Notes under the pieces: model-generated
Told to the model about the DNA's origin: nothing
What the model saw: only the letters and a program-made list of their open reading frames with translations
Database searches by the model: none
Shown: positions 45,920 through 58,210 of the stretch, piece after piece
How positions within the stretch are numbered: the first letter of the stretch is position 1
How the letters are laid out: each line of letters begins with the position of its first letter
Made by a program: the position numbers and the translations under genes
Source of the DNA: Allobosea sp. Leaf344
GTDB taxonomy: Bacteria > Pseudomonadota > Alphaproteobacteria > Rhizobiales > Beijerinckiaceae
Length of the DNA stretch: 64,000 nucleotides
NCBI RefSeq assembly: GCF_001426225.1
Contig: NZ_LMRT01000013.1
Span: 214,723 to 278,722, forward strand
Direction: 5' to 3'

Positions 45920-46588
45920 TCAGCGCGGCGCCTTGACGGTGATCTCGCGGGCGCGGCAGCCGGAGCGATCGATCTCCGGGCAAGTGCGGAAGCTGCGGAG
46001 ATCGCGGCTGAAGCAGATGCGGACCTCCTGCAGCACCTCGCGGCGGCAGGCCACCGACATCATGTCGCCGCGCAGCCCGGGATTTGCGGCGACGAAGGCG
46101 CGTTCGATGTCGAGCGCCGTCCAGTCCTGATCGCGCTCGGCCTTCGCGAATTGCGGCGGGATCGTCACCCGGTCGCGGGCGCGGCGTACATCGGCGAAAT
46201 AATCGCTCGGGCTGGAGCCGGAGCAGGTGCCGTGCTTGCGCCATTGATGGCGGGCCAGGCCCTCGGAGGGGAAGAGGCCGGCGGCCTGTTCCATGGCGAT
46301 GCGCGAGGGGCTGCGCCCGGCGGGCCCGCAGTCGCTGGGATAGCCGCGCTCGTTCTGCGGCCAGAGGCCGTGCACGACGAAGCGGAGATCGGCACCCTCG
46401 GCGCATTGCTCGCGATTGCGGTCGCGATCACCGTCGAGCGCGCAGAAGCCGGGCGACCAGGACAGGGCCAGGACGTAGAAATCGAACACGCCGGGCTCCC
46501 CGCCGCGCTCCACGCGCTGCGCCGAAGCGGGGGCGGTGCAGAGGCCGGCGATCAGGACCGCGCCGAGCCAGGCCGAAAGCCGTGCCAT
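45920..46588 (-). CDS. Ribonuclease T2 family protein, catalytic Glu replaced by Gln
   Basis: A secreted 222-residue protein with signal peptide MARLSAWLGAVLIAGLCTAP. CAS I FVVHGLWPQ contains H73, and CAS II HQWRKHGTC contains H114, K118 and H119. In characterised RNase T2 enzymes CAS II reads HEWxKHGTC and the Glu is catalytic; here it is Q115 (codon CAA). Activity may be reduced or altered. The protein would act in the periplasm or outside the cell. A small secreted protein gene lies 17 bases upstream on the same strand. Confidence 0.88.
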   Translation of the reverse strand: MARLSAWLGAVLIAGLCTAPASAQRVERGGEPGVFDFYVLALSWSPGFCALDGDRDRNREQCAEGADLRFVVHGLWPQNERGYPSDCGPAGRSPSRIAMEQAAGLFPSEGLARHQWRKHGTCSGSSPSDYFADVRRARDRVTIPPQFAKAERDQDWTALDIERAFVAANPGLRGDMMSVACRREVLQEVRICFSRDLRSFRTCPEIDRSGCRAREITVKAPR

Positions 46589-46605
46589 GCCGGCGGCGCT
46601 CCGGC

Positions 46606-47061
46606 TCAGGGCCGGGCCATCTTGCAATCGGGAGCGTAGGAGCGGTGGCGGTCGAGCCCGCTGACGCACCAGTTGACGTCCCAGCCCAGGCCGAACAGGC
46701 CGAGATTCTCGCGCACGGAATAATCGACACGGTGCAGCGTGCCGTCATTCAGCACGACGCGGCCGCTGCAGAAGCGGCGCGGTATGTAGTCGTCGCCCCA
46801 GGGCCGATAGGCCAGCGGCCTGACATGATCGAAACCGACGATGCGCAGCGGGCCCCAGAACTTGGCCTCCCGCGAATCGAAGGAGCTGGTCAGGCGGCCG
46901 ATGACGGCGGCATCCTCGCAGGCGGGCAGGTTGCCATACATGGGGATGATGCGCGCCTCGGCCCGGTCGGCCGGATGGACGATGCGGTGGCCGGCCTGGG
47001 CGGTGGCGGCGGCGAAGCCGGCTGCGGCGAGGACCGCGAGGGAGAGACGAGCGCGGCGCAT
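46606..47061 (-). CDS. Secreted hypothetical protein with four cysteines
   Basis: A 151-residue protein of no family I can name. It has a signal peptide (MRRARLSLAVLAAAGFAAAT, AQAG) and four Cys in the mature part (in LPACED, RRFCSG, NWCVSG and PDCKM), which could make two disulfides. Aromatic and Arg residues are abundant. It is upstream of the RNase T2 gene with 17 bases between, so the two are likely co-expressed and both exported. Similar short secreted proteins are common in Hyphomicrobiales. Confidence 0.75.
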   Translation of the reverse strand: MRRARLSLAVLAAAGFAAATAQAGHRIVHPADRAEARIIPMYGNLPACEDAAVIGRLTSSFDSREAKFWGPLRIVGFDHVRPLAYRPWGDDYIPRRFCSGRVVLNDGTLHRVDYSVRENLGLFGLGWDVNWCVSGLDRHRSYAPDCKMARP

Positions 47062-47150
47062 GATGGCGAAGCCTTTTGCGAAGTCGGGAATCCTGGCGGA
47101 ACGATGGCTGCAGGCGCCGCCTCGGTCAAGGCTTGGCGGCACCGATCCGC

Positions 47151-48044
47151 TCAGGCCGATGTCTCGGCGGGCGCGAGCCGCAGTTGGCTGGCGCGCCGCT
47201 CCAGCAGCAGCAGGGCGAGCCCGGCGACGATGATCAGCACCGCGCCGAGCAGCATGGCCGGGGTCGGCCAGTCGCCGAAGACGAACCAGCCGAAGATCAG
47301 CGCCCAGACGATCAGCGTGTATTGGTAGGGCACGACGACCGAGGCCTCGGCCAGCTTGAGCGAGCGCGTCACGCAGAGATGCGCGACCATCGCGACGATG
47401 CCGAGCAGGCCGAGCAGCGCGGCATCGGTCAGCGACGGCGTGACCCAGCCGAGAGGCAGCAGCGCCAGCCCCATCAGCAGCGCGCCGAGTGTCTGCCACG
47501 CCACCAGCGTGACGTCCGGAGTGCCGCGCAATTGCCGGCCCGCAATCATCATCGCCGCGAAGAGGAAGCTGCCGACCAGGGCGATAAGGGCGGGCTTCGA
47601 CAGGCTGGCGCTCGACGGGTTGAGCGCGACGGCGACCCCGACGAAGCCGGCCGCGACGGCCAGCCAGCGCCCGGCGCCGACCCGCTCTCCGAGCAGCAGC
47701 GCCGCCAGCACGACCGCCCAGACCGGGGCTGCCAGCCAGATGGTCATCGTGTCGGCCAGGGGCAGATAGGAGACCGCCCAGTAGAACAGCGCGACCTCGC
47801 CCGATCCGAACAGCACCCGCAGCAGCTGCAGCCCCGGCCGTTCGGGCTTGAGCGTGCGCATCAGGCCCTGTTTGAGCACGAAGGGCGTGATCACCGCCAT
47901 GGCGGCGGCGCTGCGCAGCAGCAGCACCTGCCCGACCGTATAGGTGGCGACCAGCCATTTCCCCATCACGTCGTTGAGCGAGAACAGCAGGATCCCGAGA
48001 AGCATCATCAGGATGCCGAGCAGCGTGGCGTTGCGGATGGGCAT
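47151..48044 (-). CDS. EamA/DMT-superfamily transporter
   Basis: An inner membrane protein of 297 residues with about ten transmembrane helices in two EamA repeats. LLGILLFSLNDVMGKWLVAT and YWAVSYLPLADTMTIWLAAP belong to the first, SLKLAEASVVVPYQYTLIVW to the second. The start at 48044 removes an Arg/Pro-rich extension. Such proteins usually export amino acids or other metabolites; the substrate here is unknown. It is transcribed separately, divergent from the ArsR gene. Confidence 0.9.
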   Translation of the reverse strand: MPIRNATLLGILMMLLGILLFSLNDVMGKWLVATYTVGQVLLLRSAAAMAVITPFVLKQGLMRTLKPERPGLQLLRVLFGSGEVALFYWAVSYLPLADTMTIWLAAPVWAVVLAALLLGERVGAGRWLAVAAGFVGVAVALNPSSASLSKPALIALVGSFLFAAMMIAGRQLRGTPDVTLVAWQTLGALLMGLALLPLGWVTPSLTDAALLGLLGIVAMVAHLCVTRSLKLAEASVVVPYQYTLIVWALIFGWFVFGDWPTPAMLLGAVLIIVAGLALLLLERRASQLRLAPAETSA

Positions 48045-48194
48045 GATGGAGGGCGGCCTTTCGCGATGCGGCTGACGACTTCGCCGATCGCGCGGGCGCA
48101 GGCAAGGGGCCGGATGCATCGCCGCCATTCCAAACCCATGGGCCTGCCGCGAGCCCAATGTCCCGATCCGCCGGAGACTGGTTATATTTTGGTA

Positions 48195-48223
48195 TTGACT
48201 TAATTAAGTGACCGATTAATTAT
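48195..48223 (+). promoter_or_regulatory. Promoter with palindromic operator directly before the arsR-type gene
   Basis: TTGACT (48195-48200) and TAATTA (48217-48222) are spaced like -35 and -10 elements. The perfect palindrome acttaattaagt (48198-48209) overlaps the -35 and spacer, as expected for an autoregulated repressor. The -10 ends only eight bases before the ATG, so the transcript may be leaderless. TATATT at 48183-48188 is an alternative -10 for a longer transcript. Confidence 0.5.
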
Positions 48224-48230
48224 CGGCGCC

Positions 48231-48566
48231 ATGGATCGCTTTCTCGCCCTCGCCGACGCCAATCGCCGCCGCATCATCGAGATGCTGGGGGCGGGGCCGC
48301 TATCGGCAGGTGAGATCGGGGAGCGGTTCGAGATCAGCGCGCCGGCGGTGTCGCAGCATCTGAAGGTGCTGCGCCAGGCCGGGCTGGTCAGCGTCGCAGT
48401 CCAGGGGCAGCGCCGGATCTACCGGCTCGATCCCGACGGGCTCGACGCCTTCGACGACTGGGTGCGCAAGGTCAGAGGCTTCTGGAGCGCCAATCTCGAC
48501 GCGCTGGAGCGGCAGCTGGCGAAATCCGAGTCGACTGACGAAACCGGGGAGACGCATGATGAGTGA
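48231..48566 (+). CDS. ArsR-family transcriptional repressor
   Basis: A 111-residue winged-helix regulator. MDRFLALADANRRRIIEMLG begins the domain, LSAGEIGERFEISAPAVSQHLKVLRQAGLV is the helix-turn-helix, and GQRRIYRLDPDGL is the wing. It lacks the metal-binding Cys motif of true ArsR and belongs to the class paired with SRPBCC proteins. There is no Shine-Dalgarno sequence; the start lies next to the promoter. The end overlaps the next gene by 11 bases. Confidence 0.93.
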   Translation: MDRFLALADANRRRIIEMLGAGPLSAGEIGERFEISAPAVSQHLKVLRQAGLVSVAVQGQRRIYRLDPDGLDAFDDWVRKVRGFWSANLDALERQLAKSESTDETGETHDE

Positions 48567-49101
48567 GTATGGGGTTGTTTTGGAGAGCGGCGCGGTCCGG
48601 TTCGAGCGGCTGCTGCCGGGGCCGATCGAGCGGGTCTGGGCCTATCTGACGGAAGCCGACAAGCGGGCGACCTGGTTCTGTGGCGGCGAGACGCAAGGCC
48701 GGGAGGGCGGGCATATCGCGCTGTTCTTCAAGCACAGCCTGATCACGGCCGAGGCCCCGCCCGAATCGCACCGCAAGATGAACGAGGAAGGCGCGATGAT
48801 GGGCGGCACGATCACCGCCTATGACCCGCCGCGCCGGCTGGCCTTCACCTGGGCCGGGATGGGCGACCCGGATTCCGACGTCGAGTTCCAGCTGGCGGAG
48901 GAGGGCGAGAAGGTGCGGCTGGTGCTGACCCACCGGCGCCTGGCGACGGCCGAGCGGATGGCCAATGTCTCGAGCGGCTGGCACCTGCATCTCGGCCTGC
49001 TCGAGGACCAGCTGAGCGGCGCCGCGCCGCGCGGATTCTGGTCGCGGCATGAAAGCCTCAAGGCCGAATATGCCGCGAGGCAGGCCGGCACGGCGGTCTG
49101 A
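48556..49101 (+). CDS. SRPBCC (AHSA1/START-like) domain protein
   Basis: A 181-residue helix-grip protein with a hydrophobic ligand cavity. FERLLPGPIERVWAYLTEADKRATWFCGGE is the conserved beginning, and PPRRLAFTWAG the middle, with a C-terminal helix around SGWHLHLGLLEDQL. Coupled by an 11-base overlap to the ArsR regulator, a very common pairing; function in the pair is not established. Start may be the second ATG (48559). Confidence 0.92.
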   Translation: MMSEYGVVLESGAVRFERLLPGPIERVWAYLTEADKRATWFCGGETQGREGGHIALFFKHSLITAEAPPESHRKMNEEGAMMGGTITAYDPPRRLAFTWAGMGDPDSDVEFQLAEEGEKVRLVLTHRRLATAERMANVSSGWHLHLGLLEDQLSGAAPRGFWSRHESLKAEYAARQAGTAV

Positions 49102-49149
49102 TCTCCCCGCATCACGGTCCGGGCGCGCCACCGGCGGGCCTGGGCCGGA

Positions 49150-49677
49150 TCAGAGGCTCGCCGCGGCCCGCGCCGCCTGGTCGTACTGGCCGGAGAGGGA
49201 GCGCATCGCCGCGGCGATCTCCGAGAGCCTCGCCGGATCGAGCCCGGAACCGAGCACCGATTTGACCAGCAGCCGCTCGCGGATCTGGGCGTAGCGGCGG
49301 CAGGCCTCCTCGCCGGCCTGCGTCACCTGCACGGTCTTCTCCTTGCCCTTGCGGCCGCCTTTCAGCAGGCCCAGCCGCTCGAGCTTCTTCAGCGCGTAAT
49401 TGACGAGATGCGTGTCCTCGATGTTCAGCACGAGGCAGATATCGGCCAGGCGCTTCGGCTTGCCGCGATGATTGACGTTGTGGAGCACCAGCACGTCGAG
49501 CGGGGAGCAATCGGGGACGCCGGCGGCCGCCATGTCGCGCACCGCCCAGCGATGGAAGGCGTGCACGGTCATCGTCAGGGCAAATTCGAATTCCGACAGC
49601 GCCGGCATCGCCCCCGAGGCGAGATGTCCCGAGGAGACGATGGGGCCGAGATCGTCGGGCGGGGGCGCTGTTGTCAC
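49150..49677 (-). CDS. MarR-like winged-helix regulator next to the TRAP operon
   Basis: A 175-residue winged-helix protein. The DNA-binding region is CSPLDVLVLHNVNHRGKPKRLADICLVLN, then IEDTHLVNYALKKLERLGLLK and the Lys-rich wing GGRKGKEKTVQVT. A helical C terminus mediates dimerisation. It lies 167 bases downstream of the TRAP transporter genes on the same strand and probably regulates the TRAP/hydantoinase locus (inferred from position). The inverted repeat at 52903-52935 would be a candidate target. Confidence 0.82.
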   Translation of the reverse strand: MTTAPPPDDLGPIVSSGHLASGAMPALSEFEFALTMTVHAFHRWAVRDMAAAGVPDCSPLDVLVLHNVNHRGKPKRLADICLVLNIEDTHLVNYALKKLERLGLLKGGRKGKEKTVQVTQAGEEACRRYAQIRERLLVKSVLGSGLDPARLSEIAAAMRSLSGQYDQAARAAASL

Positions 49678-49796
49678 GGACGCGATCCAGGAAAAGCGCG
49701 GGCGACCCCATCCTCCGGACAGGGCGGGTGAAAGAGAGCCCGCTGCCGCCGCCGGAGCGGCCGGGCCGGGGCAGGGTCAGGTGCTGCCGTTCCGCA

Positions 49797-49826
49797 GCCG
49801 CCCCGCGCCGGCGGGCGCGGGGCGGC
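49797..49826 (-). terminator. 13-bp GC hairpin after the TRAP operon
   Basis: A perfect 13-bp stem GCCGCCCCGCGCC/GGCGCGGGGCGGC with a four-base loop begins 18 bases past the dctP-type stop codon. No T-tract follows on the minus strand. It is probably a terminator or an RNA-stabilising end. Confidence 0.55.
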
Positions 49827-49844
49827 GGTTCGGGAAGCGGTGCC

Positions 49845-50840
49845 TCACATCTTCTTATAGGCGTCGACGACGGCCTGGCCGTCGGCGCCGGCCTTCTTCA
49901 GCCAATCCGCGGTCAGCTGCTCGCCGACCTTCTGGAAGCCGGCCTTCAGCTCGGTGGAGGGCGCCTGCACCTTCATGCCCTTGGCCTTGAGCTGGTCGAG
50001 ATACCAGGCGGACTTGTCCTGCCAGGCCTTCCAGCCGCGCTCCTCGGCGGTGGCCGCGGCCTTGAGCACGGCATCCTGCGTCGCCTTGTCGAGCGTGTTG
50101 AAGGCCGCCTGATTGACGAAGGTGGCGTTCTTCGGGACCCAGGCCTGGGTGTCGTAGAAATGGGTCAGGGATTCCCAGACCTTGGAATCATAGCCGGTGC
50201 CGCCCGACGACATGAAGGAGTTGACGACGCCGGTCGCCAGCGCCTGCGGCAGTTCCGCCGCCTGGATGGTGACGGACTGCATGCCGAGCAACTCGCCGAT
50301 GCGGGCGGTGCCGACATTGTAGGAGCGCCATTTCAGCCCCTTCATGTCCTCGATCGTGTTGATGTCCTTCTTGGCGTAGATCCCTTGCGGCGCCCAGGGC
50401 ACCATGAAGAGCAGCTTGATGCCCTGGCTCGCTAGCTTCTTCTCGGTCGCGGCCTTGGAGGCGGTATAGAGCTTGCGGGCGTCGGCGAAGCTGGTGGCGA
50501 GGAAGGGCACGGTGTCGATGCCGAAGACGGGATCCTCGTTCTCGTGGATCGAGATCAGCACCTCGCCCATCTGCGCCTGGCCGGTCTGCACGGCGCGCTT
50601 GATCTCGGGCGCCTTGAACAACGAGGCGCCGGCATGGACCGTGATCGTCAGCTTGCCGCCGGTCGCAGCCTCGACATCCTTGGCGAAGGCCATCAGGTTT
50701 TCGCTGTGCGGATTGTCGATCGGATAGGCAGCCGGGAGGTTCCATTTGGTCTGGGCCAGGGCGTCCGGGCCGCCCATCACCAGCGCGCCGGCCGCGACGC
50801 CGAGCGCCAGCAAGCCCTTGATGACATCGATACGCTTCAT
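49845..50840 (-). CDS. TRAP transporter substrate-binding protein (DctP family)
   Basis: A periplasmic receptor of 331 residues with Sec signal peptide MKRIDVIKGLLALGVAAGAL and cleavage near DALAQ. The body shows the DctP fold: WNLPAAYPIDNPHSENLMAFA, VQTGQAQMGEVLISIHENED, and the ligand-Arg region DMKGLKWRSYNVGTARIGEL. TRAP receptors usually bind carboxylates via that Arg. It is the last gene of the DctQ-DctM-DctP run, with 35 bases before it. Confidence 0.93.
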   Translation of the reverse strand: MKRIDVIKGLLALGVAAGALVMGGPDALAQTKWNLPAAYPIDNPHSENLMAFAKDVEAATGGKLTITVHAGASLFKAPEIKRAVQTGQAQMGEVLISIHENEDPVFGIDTVPFLATSFADARKLYTASKAATEKKLASQGIKLLFMVPWAPQGIYAKKDINTIEDMKGLKWRSYNVGTARIGELLGMQSVTIQAAELPQALATGVVNSFMSSGGTGYDSKVWESLTHFYDTQAWVPKNATFVNQAAFNTLDKATQDAVLKAAATAEERGWKAWQDKSAWYLDQLKAKGMKVQAPSTELKAGFQKVGEQLTADWLKKAGADGQAVVDAYKKM

Positions 50841-50875
50841 GGTCTTCTCCGTTCCCTGTTGTGGTTTGCGAGGTA

Positions 50876-52183
50876 TTATTTCGGAAAGGCGTATTCGGGC
50901 AGTACCATCACGATCTGCGGGAAGATCGTAATGATCGCGACGGCGGCGACAAGAAGGAAGAAGAAGGGCAGCGCCGCCAGCGCCACAGTGTTGGAATCCT
51001 TGCCGGACATCGTCTGCAGCACGAAGAGGTTGAAGCCGACCGGCGGCGAGACCTCCGCCATCTCGACGATGAGCACCAGGAAGATCCCGAACCAGACGAG
51101 GTCGAAGCCGGCCGTCTTGATCATCGGGATGACGATCGCCGTGGTCAGCACGATCATCGAGATGCCGTCGAGTGCCGCCCCGAGGATGATGTACATCACG
51201 GTCAGCGCCGCGATCAGCGCGTAGGGCGAGAGCTGCAGGCTGTCGACCCAGCCGGCCAGGGCCAGCGGAATGCCGGTATAGGCCATCGAGGTCGACATGA
51301 ACGAGGCGCCGGCCAGGATCAGCATGATCATGCAGGTGATGCGGGTGGTGCCCATCACGCTCTGCCAGAAGGCCTCGCGCGTCAGGGTGCCGGACCACCA
51401 GGCGATGCCGAAGGATCCGAGCACGCCCCAGGCCGCGCATTCCGTGGCTGTCGCCCAACCCATCAACAGTGACAGGAAGACGAGCGCGATCAGCAGCATG
51501 CACGGGATCAGCTGCGCCGATTCCCTGATCTTCATGCGGAAGGACATGGCCGGCTCCGGCGGCGGCGCCTTGTCCGGATTGAGCAGATGCCAGATCGCGA
51601 TATAGCCGGAATAGAGCGCCATCACGAGCAGGCCGGGCAGGAAACCCGCGAGGAAGACCTGGATGATCGAGACATTGGCGGCGACGGCGTAGACCACCAT
51701 GGTGATGGAGGGCGGGATCAGGATGCCGAGTGTGCCGGCTCCGGCCAGCGAGCCCAGCGCCAGCTTCTCGTCATAGCCTCGGCGCTTCAGCTCGGGCAGC
51801 GCGATCTTCGCCACGGTGGCGCAGGTCGCGGCGGATGAGCCGGAGACCGATCCGAAGATGCCGCAAGCCAGCACGTTGACGTGCATCAGCCGGCCGGGCA
51901 GCCAGTTCAGCCAGGGCGCGAGCCCGCGGAACATCTCCTCCGATAATTTCGTCCGGTACAGGATCTCGCCCATCCAGATGAACAGCGGCAGGGCGGCAAG
52001 TGTCCAGGAGGCGCTGTTGCCCCAGATCGTGGTGGCCAGGACGGAGCCGGCGGGGATGCCGCCCGCGACGAATTGCATGGCGATCCAGCCGCAGGCCATC
52101 AGCGCGATCGCGATCCAGACGCCGCCGGCGAGGAAGACGATCAGCAGGAGCAGCAGCAGCCCCGAAATTTCGATCATCGCCAT
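50876..52183 (-). CDS. TRAP transporter large permease (DctM family)
   Basis: The 435-residue sodium-coupled translocation subunit with about 12 hydrophobic helices. Conserved pieces are LAALPLFIWMGEILYRTKLS, GRLMHVNVLACGIFGSVSGS, LGSLAGAGTLGILIPPSITM and VEMAEVSPPVGFNLFVLQ. It follows the small permease gene by two bases and works with it and the periplasmic receptor for secondary uptake. Confidence 0.95.
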   Translation of the reverse strand: MAMIEISGLLLLLLIVFLAGGVWIAIALMACGWIAMQFVAGGIPAGSVLATTIWGNSASWTLAALPLFIWMGEILYRTKLSEEMFRGLAPWLNWLPGRLMHVNVLACGIFGSVSGSSAATCATVAKIALPELKRRGYDEKLALGSLAGAGTLGILIPPSITMVVYAVAANVSIIQVFLAGFLPGLLVMALYSGYIAIWHLLNPDKAPPPEPAMSFRMKIRESAQLIPCMLLIALVFLSLLMGWATATECAAWGVLGSFGIAWWSGTLTREAFWQSVMGTTRITCMIMLILAGASFMSTSMAYTGIPLALAGWVDSLQLSPYALIAALTVMYIILGAALDGISMIVLTTAIVIPMIKTAGFDLVWFGIFLVLIVEMAEVSPPVGFNLFVLQTMSGKDSNTVALAALPFFFLLVAAVAIITIFPQIVMVLPEYAFPK

Positions 52184-52185
52184 CG

Positions 52186-52734
52186 TCAGACTCCGCTCGC
52201 CATGGCGCGCTCGACGATTTCCTCGTCGGATCTGGCCGGAGGCTTCTCATAGCGCGGCTCGCGACCGCGCAGGACGACATGGACGAACTCGTCGAGGAAG
52301 GCGATGAACAGGATGATCAGGCCGCCGGAATAGCCGAGCTGCGGGATCCAGAGCGGCATTGGCACGACGCCGCCGGCGACGTCGTTGAACTGCCAGGACT
52401 GGTAGGTCATGATCGCGGCATGCCAGGCGAAGAAGCCGGTGAAGGCCAGGCCGAGGACGAGGGAAAACACCTCGAACACCCAGCGCTTGCGACCCTGGAA
52501 GCGGTCGATCAGAAGCCCGACCCTGATCATGTCGCCGGATTTGAACGTGTGCGCCAGGCCCAGAAAGGCCAGCGCCGCCATGCACCATGAGGCGAAATCG
52601 TCACCCGCGGGAATGTTGAAGCCGATTTCGCGTCCGACGGACATGATCATCATCAGGACGAAGATGACGATCAGGAAGGCTCCCGCGAGGTAGCCGGCGC
52701 CGAGATAGAGAGCGTCGAGCCCGCGGCGGATCAT
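52186..52734 (-). CDS. TRAP transporter small permease (DctQ family)
   Basis: A 182-residue protein with four transmembrane helices. DDFASWCMAALAFLGLAHTF and GDMIRVGLLIDRFQG are typical of DctQ. It is the first gene of the TRAP operon, and it is divergent from the hydantoinase gene with a 244-base shared promoter region. The C terminus is charged and cytosolic. Confidence 0.92.
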   Translation of the reverse strand: MIRRGLDALYLGAGYLAGAFLIVIFVLMMIMSVGREIGFNIPAGDDFASWCMAALAFLGLAHTFKSGDMIRVGLLIDRFQGRKRWVFEVFSLVLGLAFTGFFAWHAAIMTYQSWQFNDVAGGVVPMPLWIPQLGYSGGLIILFIAFLDEFVHVVLRGREPRYEKPPARSDEEIVERAMASGV

Positions 52735-52863
52735 GGGCGATCGCTCCGCCGCATCGATGCGGAACTGAATACGCAGGGGCCATGGCCTCGCGCCAGCCCT
52801 TCCGGCAGGATCGCTCCCGTCATGTCACTCTCCCTTGCGGTCGCCCGGCCCCTCAGCCGTGTT

Positions 52864-52935
52864 CGATCCGAGACGGATCGTATATGCAACATTAAGCTTG
52901 TCAACGTTTCATCGGCGATTTATCGATGAAATGTT
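52864..52935. promoter_or_regulatory. Divergent control region with two inverted repeats
   Basis: In the 244-base gap between the TRAP operon and the hydantoinase gene, cgatccg-aga-cggatcg (52864-52880) is a perfect inverted repeat. A second one, aacgtttcatcg (52903-52914) against cgatgaaatgtt (52924-52935), matches in 11 of 12 positions with a nine-base spacer. The second is 43 bases before the hydantoinase start and likely a regulator site. Confidence 0.55.
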
Positions 52936-52978
52936 CACACGTCTCGGAACCGCCGTTTTCGGCAGTGGAGCTCTCGGC

Positions 52979-56614
<3,636 letters not shown>

Positions 56615-56624
56615 GCCGTCGAGG

Positions 56625-56659
56625 GCGGCGCCGGCCACCCGAAAAGCGTCCGGCGCCGC
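56625..56659 (+). terminator. GC hairpin after the hydantoinase gene
   Basis: A perfect 10-bp stem GCGGCGCCGG/CCGGCGCCGC with a 15-base loop, starting 11 bases after the stop codon, without a T-tract. The geometry (10-bp GC stem, 15-base loop) matches the hairpin at 26872-26906. Confidence 0.5.
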
Positions 56660-56794
56660 GCCCGCCACCCTCGGCACACTCCAACATGTTAGCTTGCAAC
56701 GACTACTGAACCGATCTAGCTTCCTGTCCCGGAAAGCGGCCCGCGCGAATGACGGCGCCGCCCGACGCAATTCGATCCCAGGGAGGGGAACGCC

Positions 56795-58144
56795 ATGACC
56801 ATCGATCTCGACAGGCCGTCGCGCCGCAGCCTGATGCGCGGTGCGGCCGCCGCCGGCGCCGCCGCCATCGTCTCGCCGCTGGTGCTGCGCGAGGCCCGGG
56901 CCCAGGCGCCGTTCAACTGGAAGCGTTTCGCCGGCACCTCGATCGACGTGCTGCTGGTCAAGAACCCGCGCTCCGATCTGATGCAGGCGGCGGAGAAGGA
57001 ATTCACCGAGCTGACCGGCATCAAGGTCTCGGCCGAGCAGGTGCCCGAGCAGCAGCAGCGCCAGAAGGCGGTGATCGAATTCGCCTCCGGCAAGCCGAGC
57101 TTCGACGTCAGCGGCATCTCGCTGCATGTGCAGAAGCGCATGGCGGCGAAGGGCAAATGGTTCGAGGATCTGACGCCCTACATCAAGGACGCGTCGCTGA
57201 CCGCGCCGGAATTCGATTTCGCCGATTTCGGCGCCGGGCCGGTCGCCTATGCGAGGCAGGCCGACGGGTCGCTCGATACGATCCCGTTCTTCGTCGATTA
57301 CTGGATGATCTACTACAACAAGGAGCTGTTCGAGGCGAAGGGCGTCGCCTTTCCCAAGACGATGGACGAGATCGCCACCGTCGCGGCCAGGCTGCACGAC
57401 CCGGCCAAGGGCATCGCCGGCTTCGTCTCGCGCGGGCTGAAGAACGCCAATGTCCCGGTCTGGGCCAGCCTCCTGCTCGGCCAGGGCATCGAGACCACCT
57501 CGCCCGACGGCAAGCTGCTGACCGATACGCCGGAGGCGATCTGGGCGGGCGAGCTTTACAAGAAGCTCAACAAGGAGACTGGGCCGGCCGGGCAGGTCGG
57601 CTTCAACTGGAACGAATGCCAGACCACCTTCATGCAGGGCCGCGCCGCGATGTGGCTCGACGGTATCGGCTTCGCCACCCCGCTCGAGGACCCCTCCAAG
57701 TCGCGCATCGTCGGCAAGGTCGGCTATGGCGTGACCCCGCCGGGCCCGAAGGCGCATCATGCCGGGATGTTCGCCGATGGGATCGGCATCTCGCGCGGCT
57801 CGCAGAAGAAGCAGGCCGCCTGGCTCTATGTCCAGTTCATGACCAGCAAGGCGCAGCAGATCGCCATGCTCAAGGCCGGGGCCGGCGCACCGGGACGGGC
57901 CTCGGCCTATCTCGACACGCAGACGATCTCGCAGTCGAAATTCGGCAAGCAGTATTTCGACTGCCTGCTGGGTTCGGCCAAGGTGGCGCGCGCCGCTCTG
58001 CCGCAGATCATCCCGGTCACCGAATTCCGCGACGTCTTCGGCGTCGCTTTGACCAATGCGATCGGCGGCGCCGATGTCGCTGCCGAGCTGAAGAAGGCGA
58101 CGGAGACCTTCGCGCCGGTGCTGGCGAAGAGCGAGCAGGGCTGA
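56795..58144 (+). CDS. ABC transporter extracellular solute-binding protein (family 1)
   Basis: A 449-residue periplasmic binding protein of the carbohydrate-type family 1. A Tat signal is visible (PSRRSLMRGAAAAGAAAIVS). The mature part has the usual EFTELTGIKVSAEQVPEQQQ, IPFFVDYWMIYYNKELFEAK and FNWNECQTTFMQGRAAMWLD. A strong GGGAGGGG ribosome binding site precedes the ATG. It is the first gene of an importer operon with two permeases; no ATPase gene is present. A hairpin separates it from the permeases. Confidence 0.92.
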   Translation: MTIDLDRPSRRSLMRGAAAAGAAAIVSPLVLREARAQAPFNWKRFAGTSIDVLLVKNPRSDLMQAAEKEFTELTGIKVSAEQVPEQQQRQKAVIEFASGKPSFDVSGISLHVQKRMAAKGKWFEDLTPYIKDASLTAPEFDFADFGAGPVAYARQADGSLDTIPFFVDYWMIYYNKELFEAKGVAFPKTMDEIATVAARLHDPAKGIAGFVSRGLKNANVPVWASLLLGQGIETTSPDGKLLTDTPEAIWAGELYKKLNKETGPAGQVGFNWNECQTTFMQGRAAMWLDGIGFATPLEDPSKSRIVGKVGYGVTPPGPKAHHAGMFADGIGISRGSQKKQAAWLYVQFMTSKAQQIAMLKAGAGAPGRASAYLDTQTISQSKFGKQYFDCLLGSAKVARAALPQIIPVTEFRDVFGVALTNAIGGADVAAELKKATETFAPVLAKSEQG

Positions 58145-58210
58145 GACTTTCCCTCCGGATGGTCGGCCTCGCGCCGGCCATCCGCCTCGCTCGCCTTGGA
58201 GCGTGTCCGG

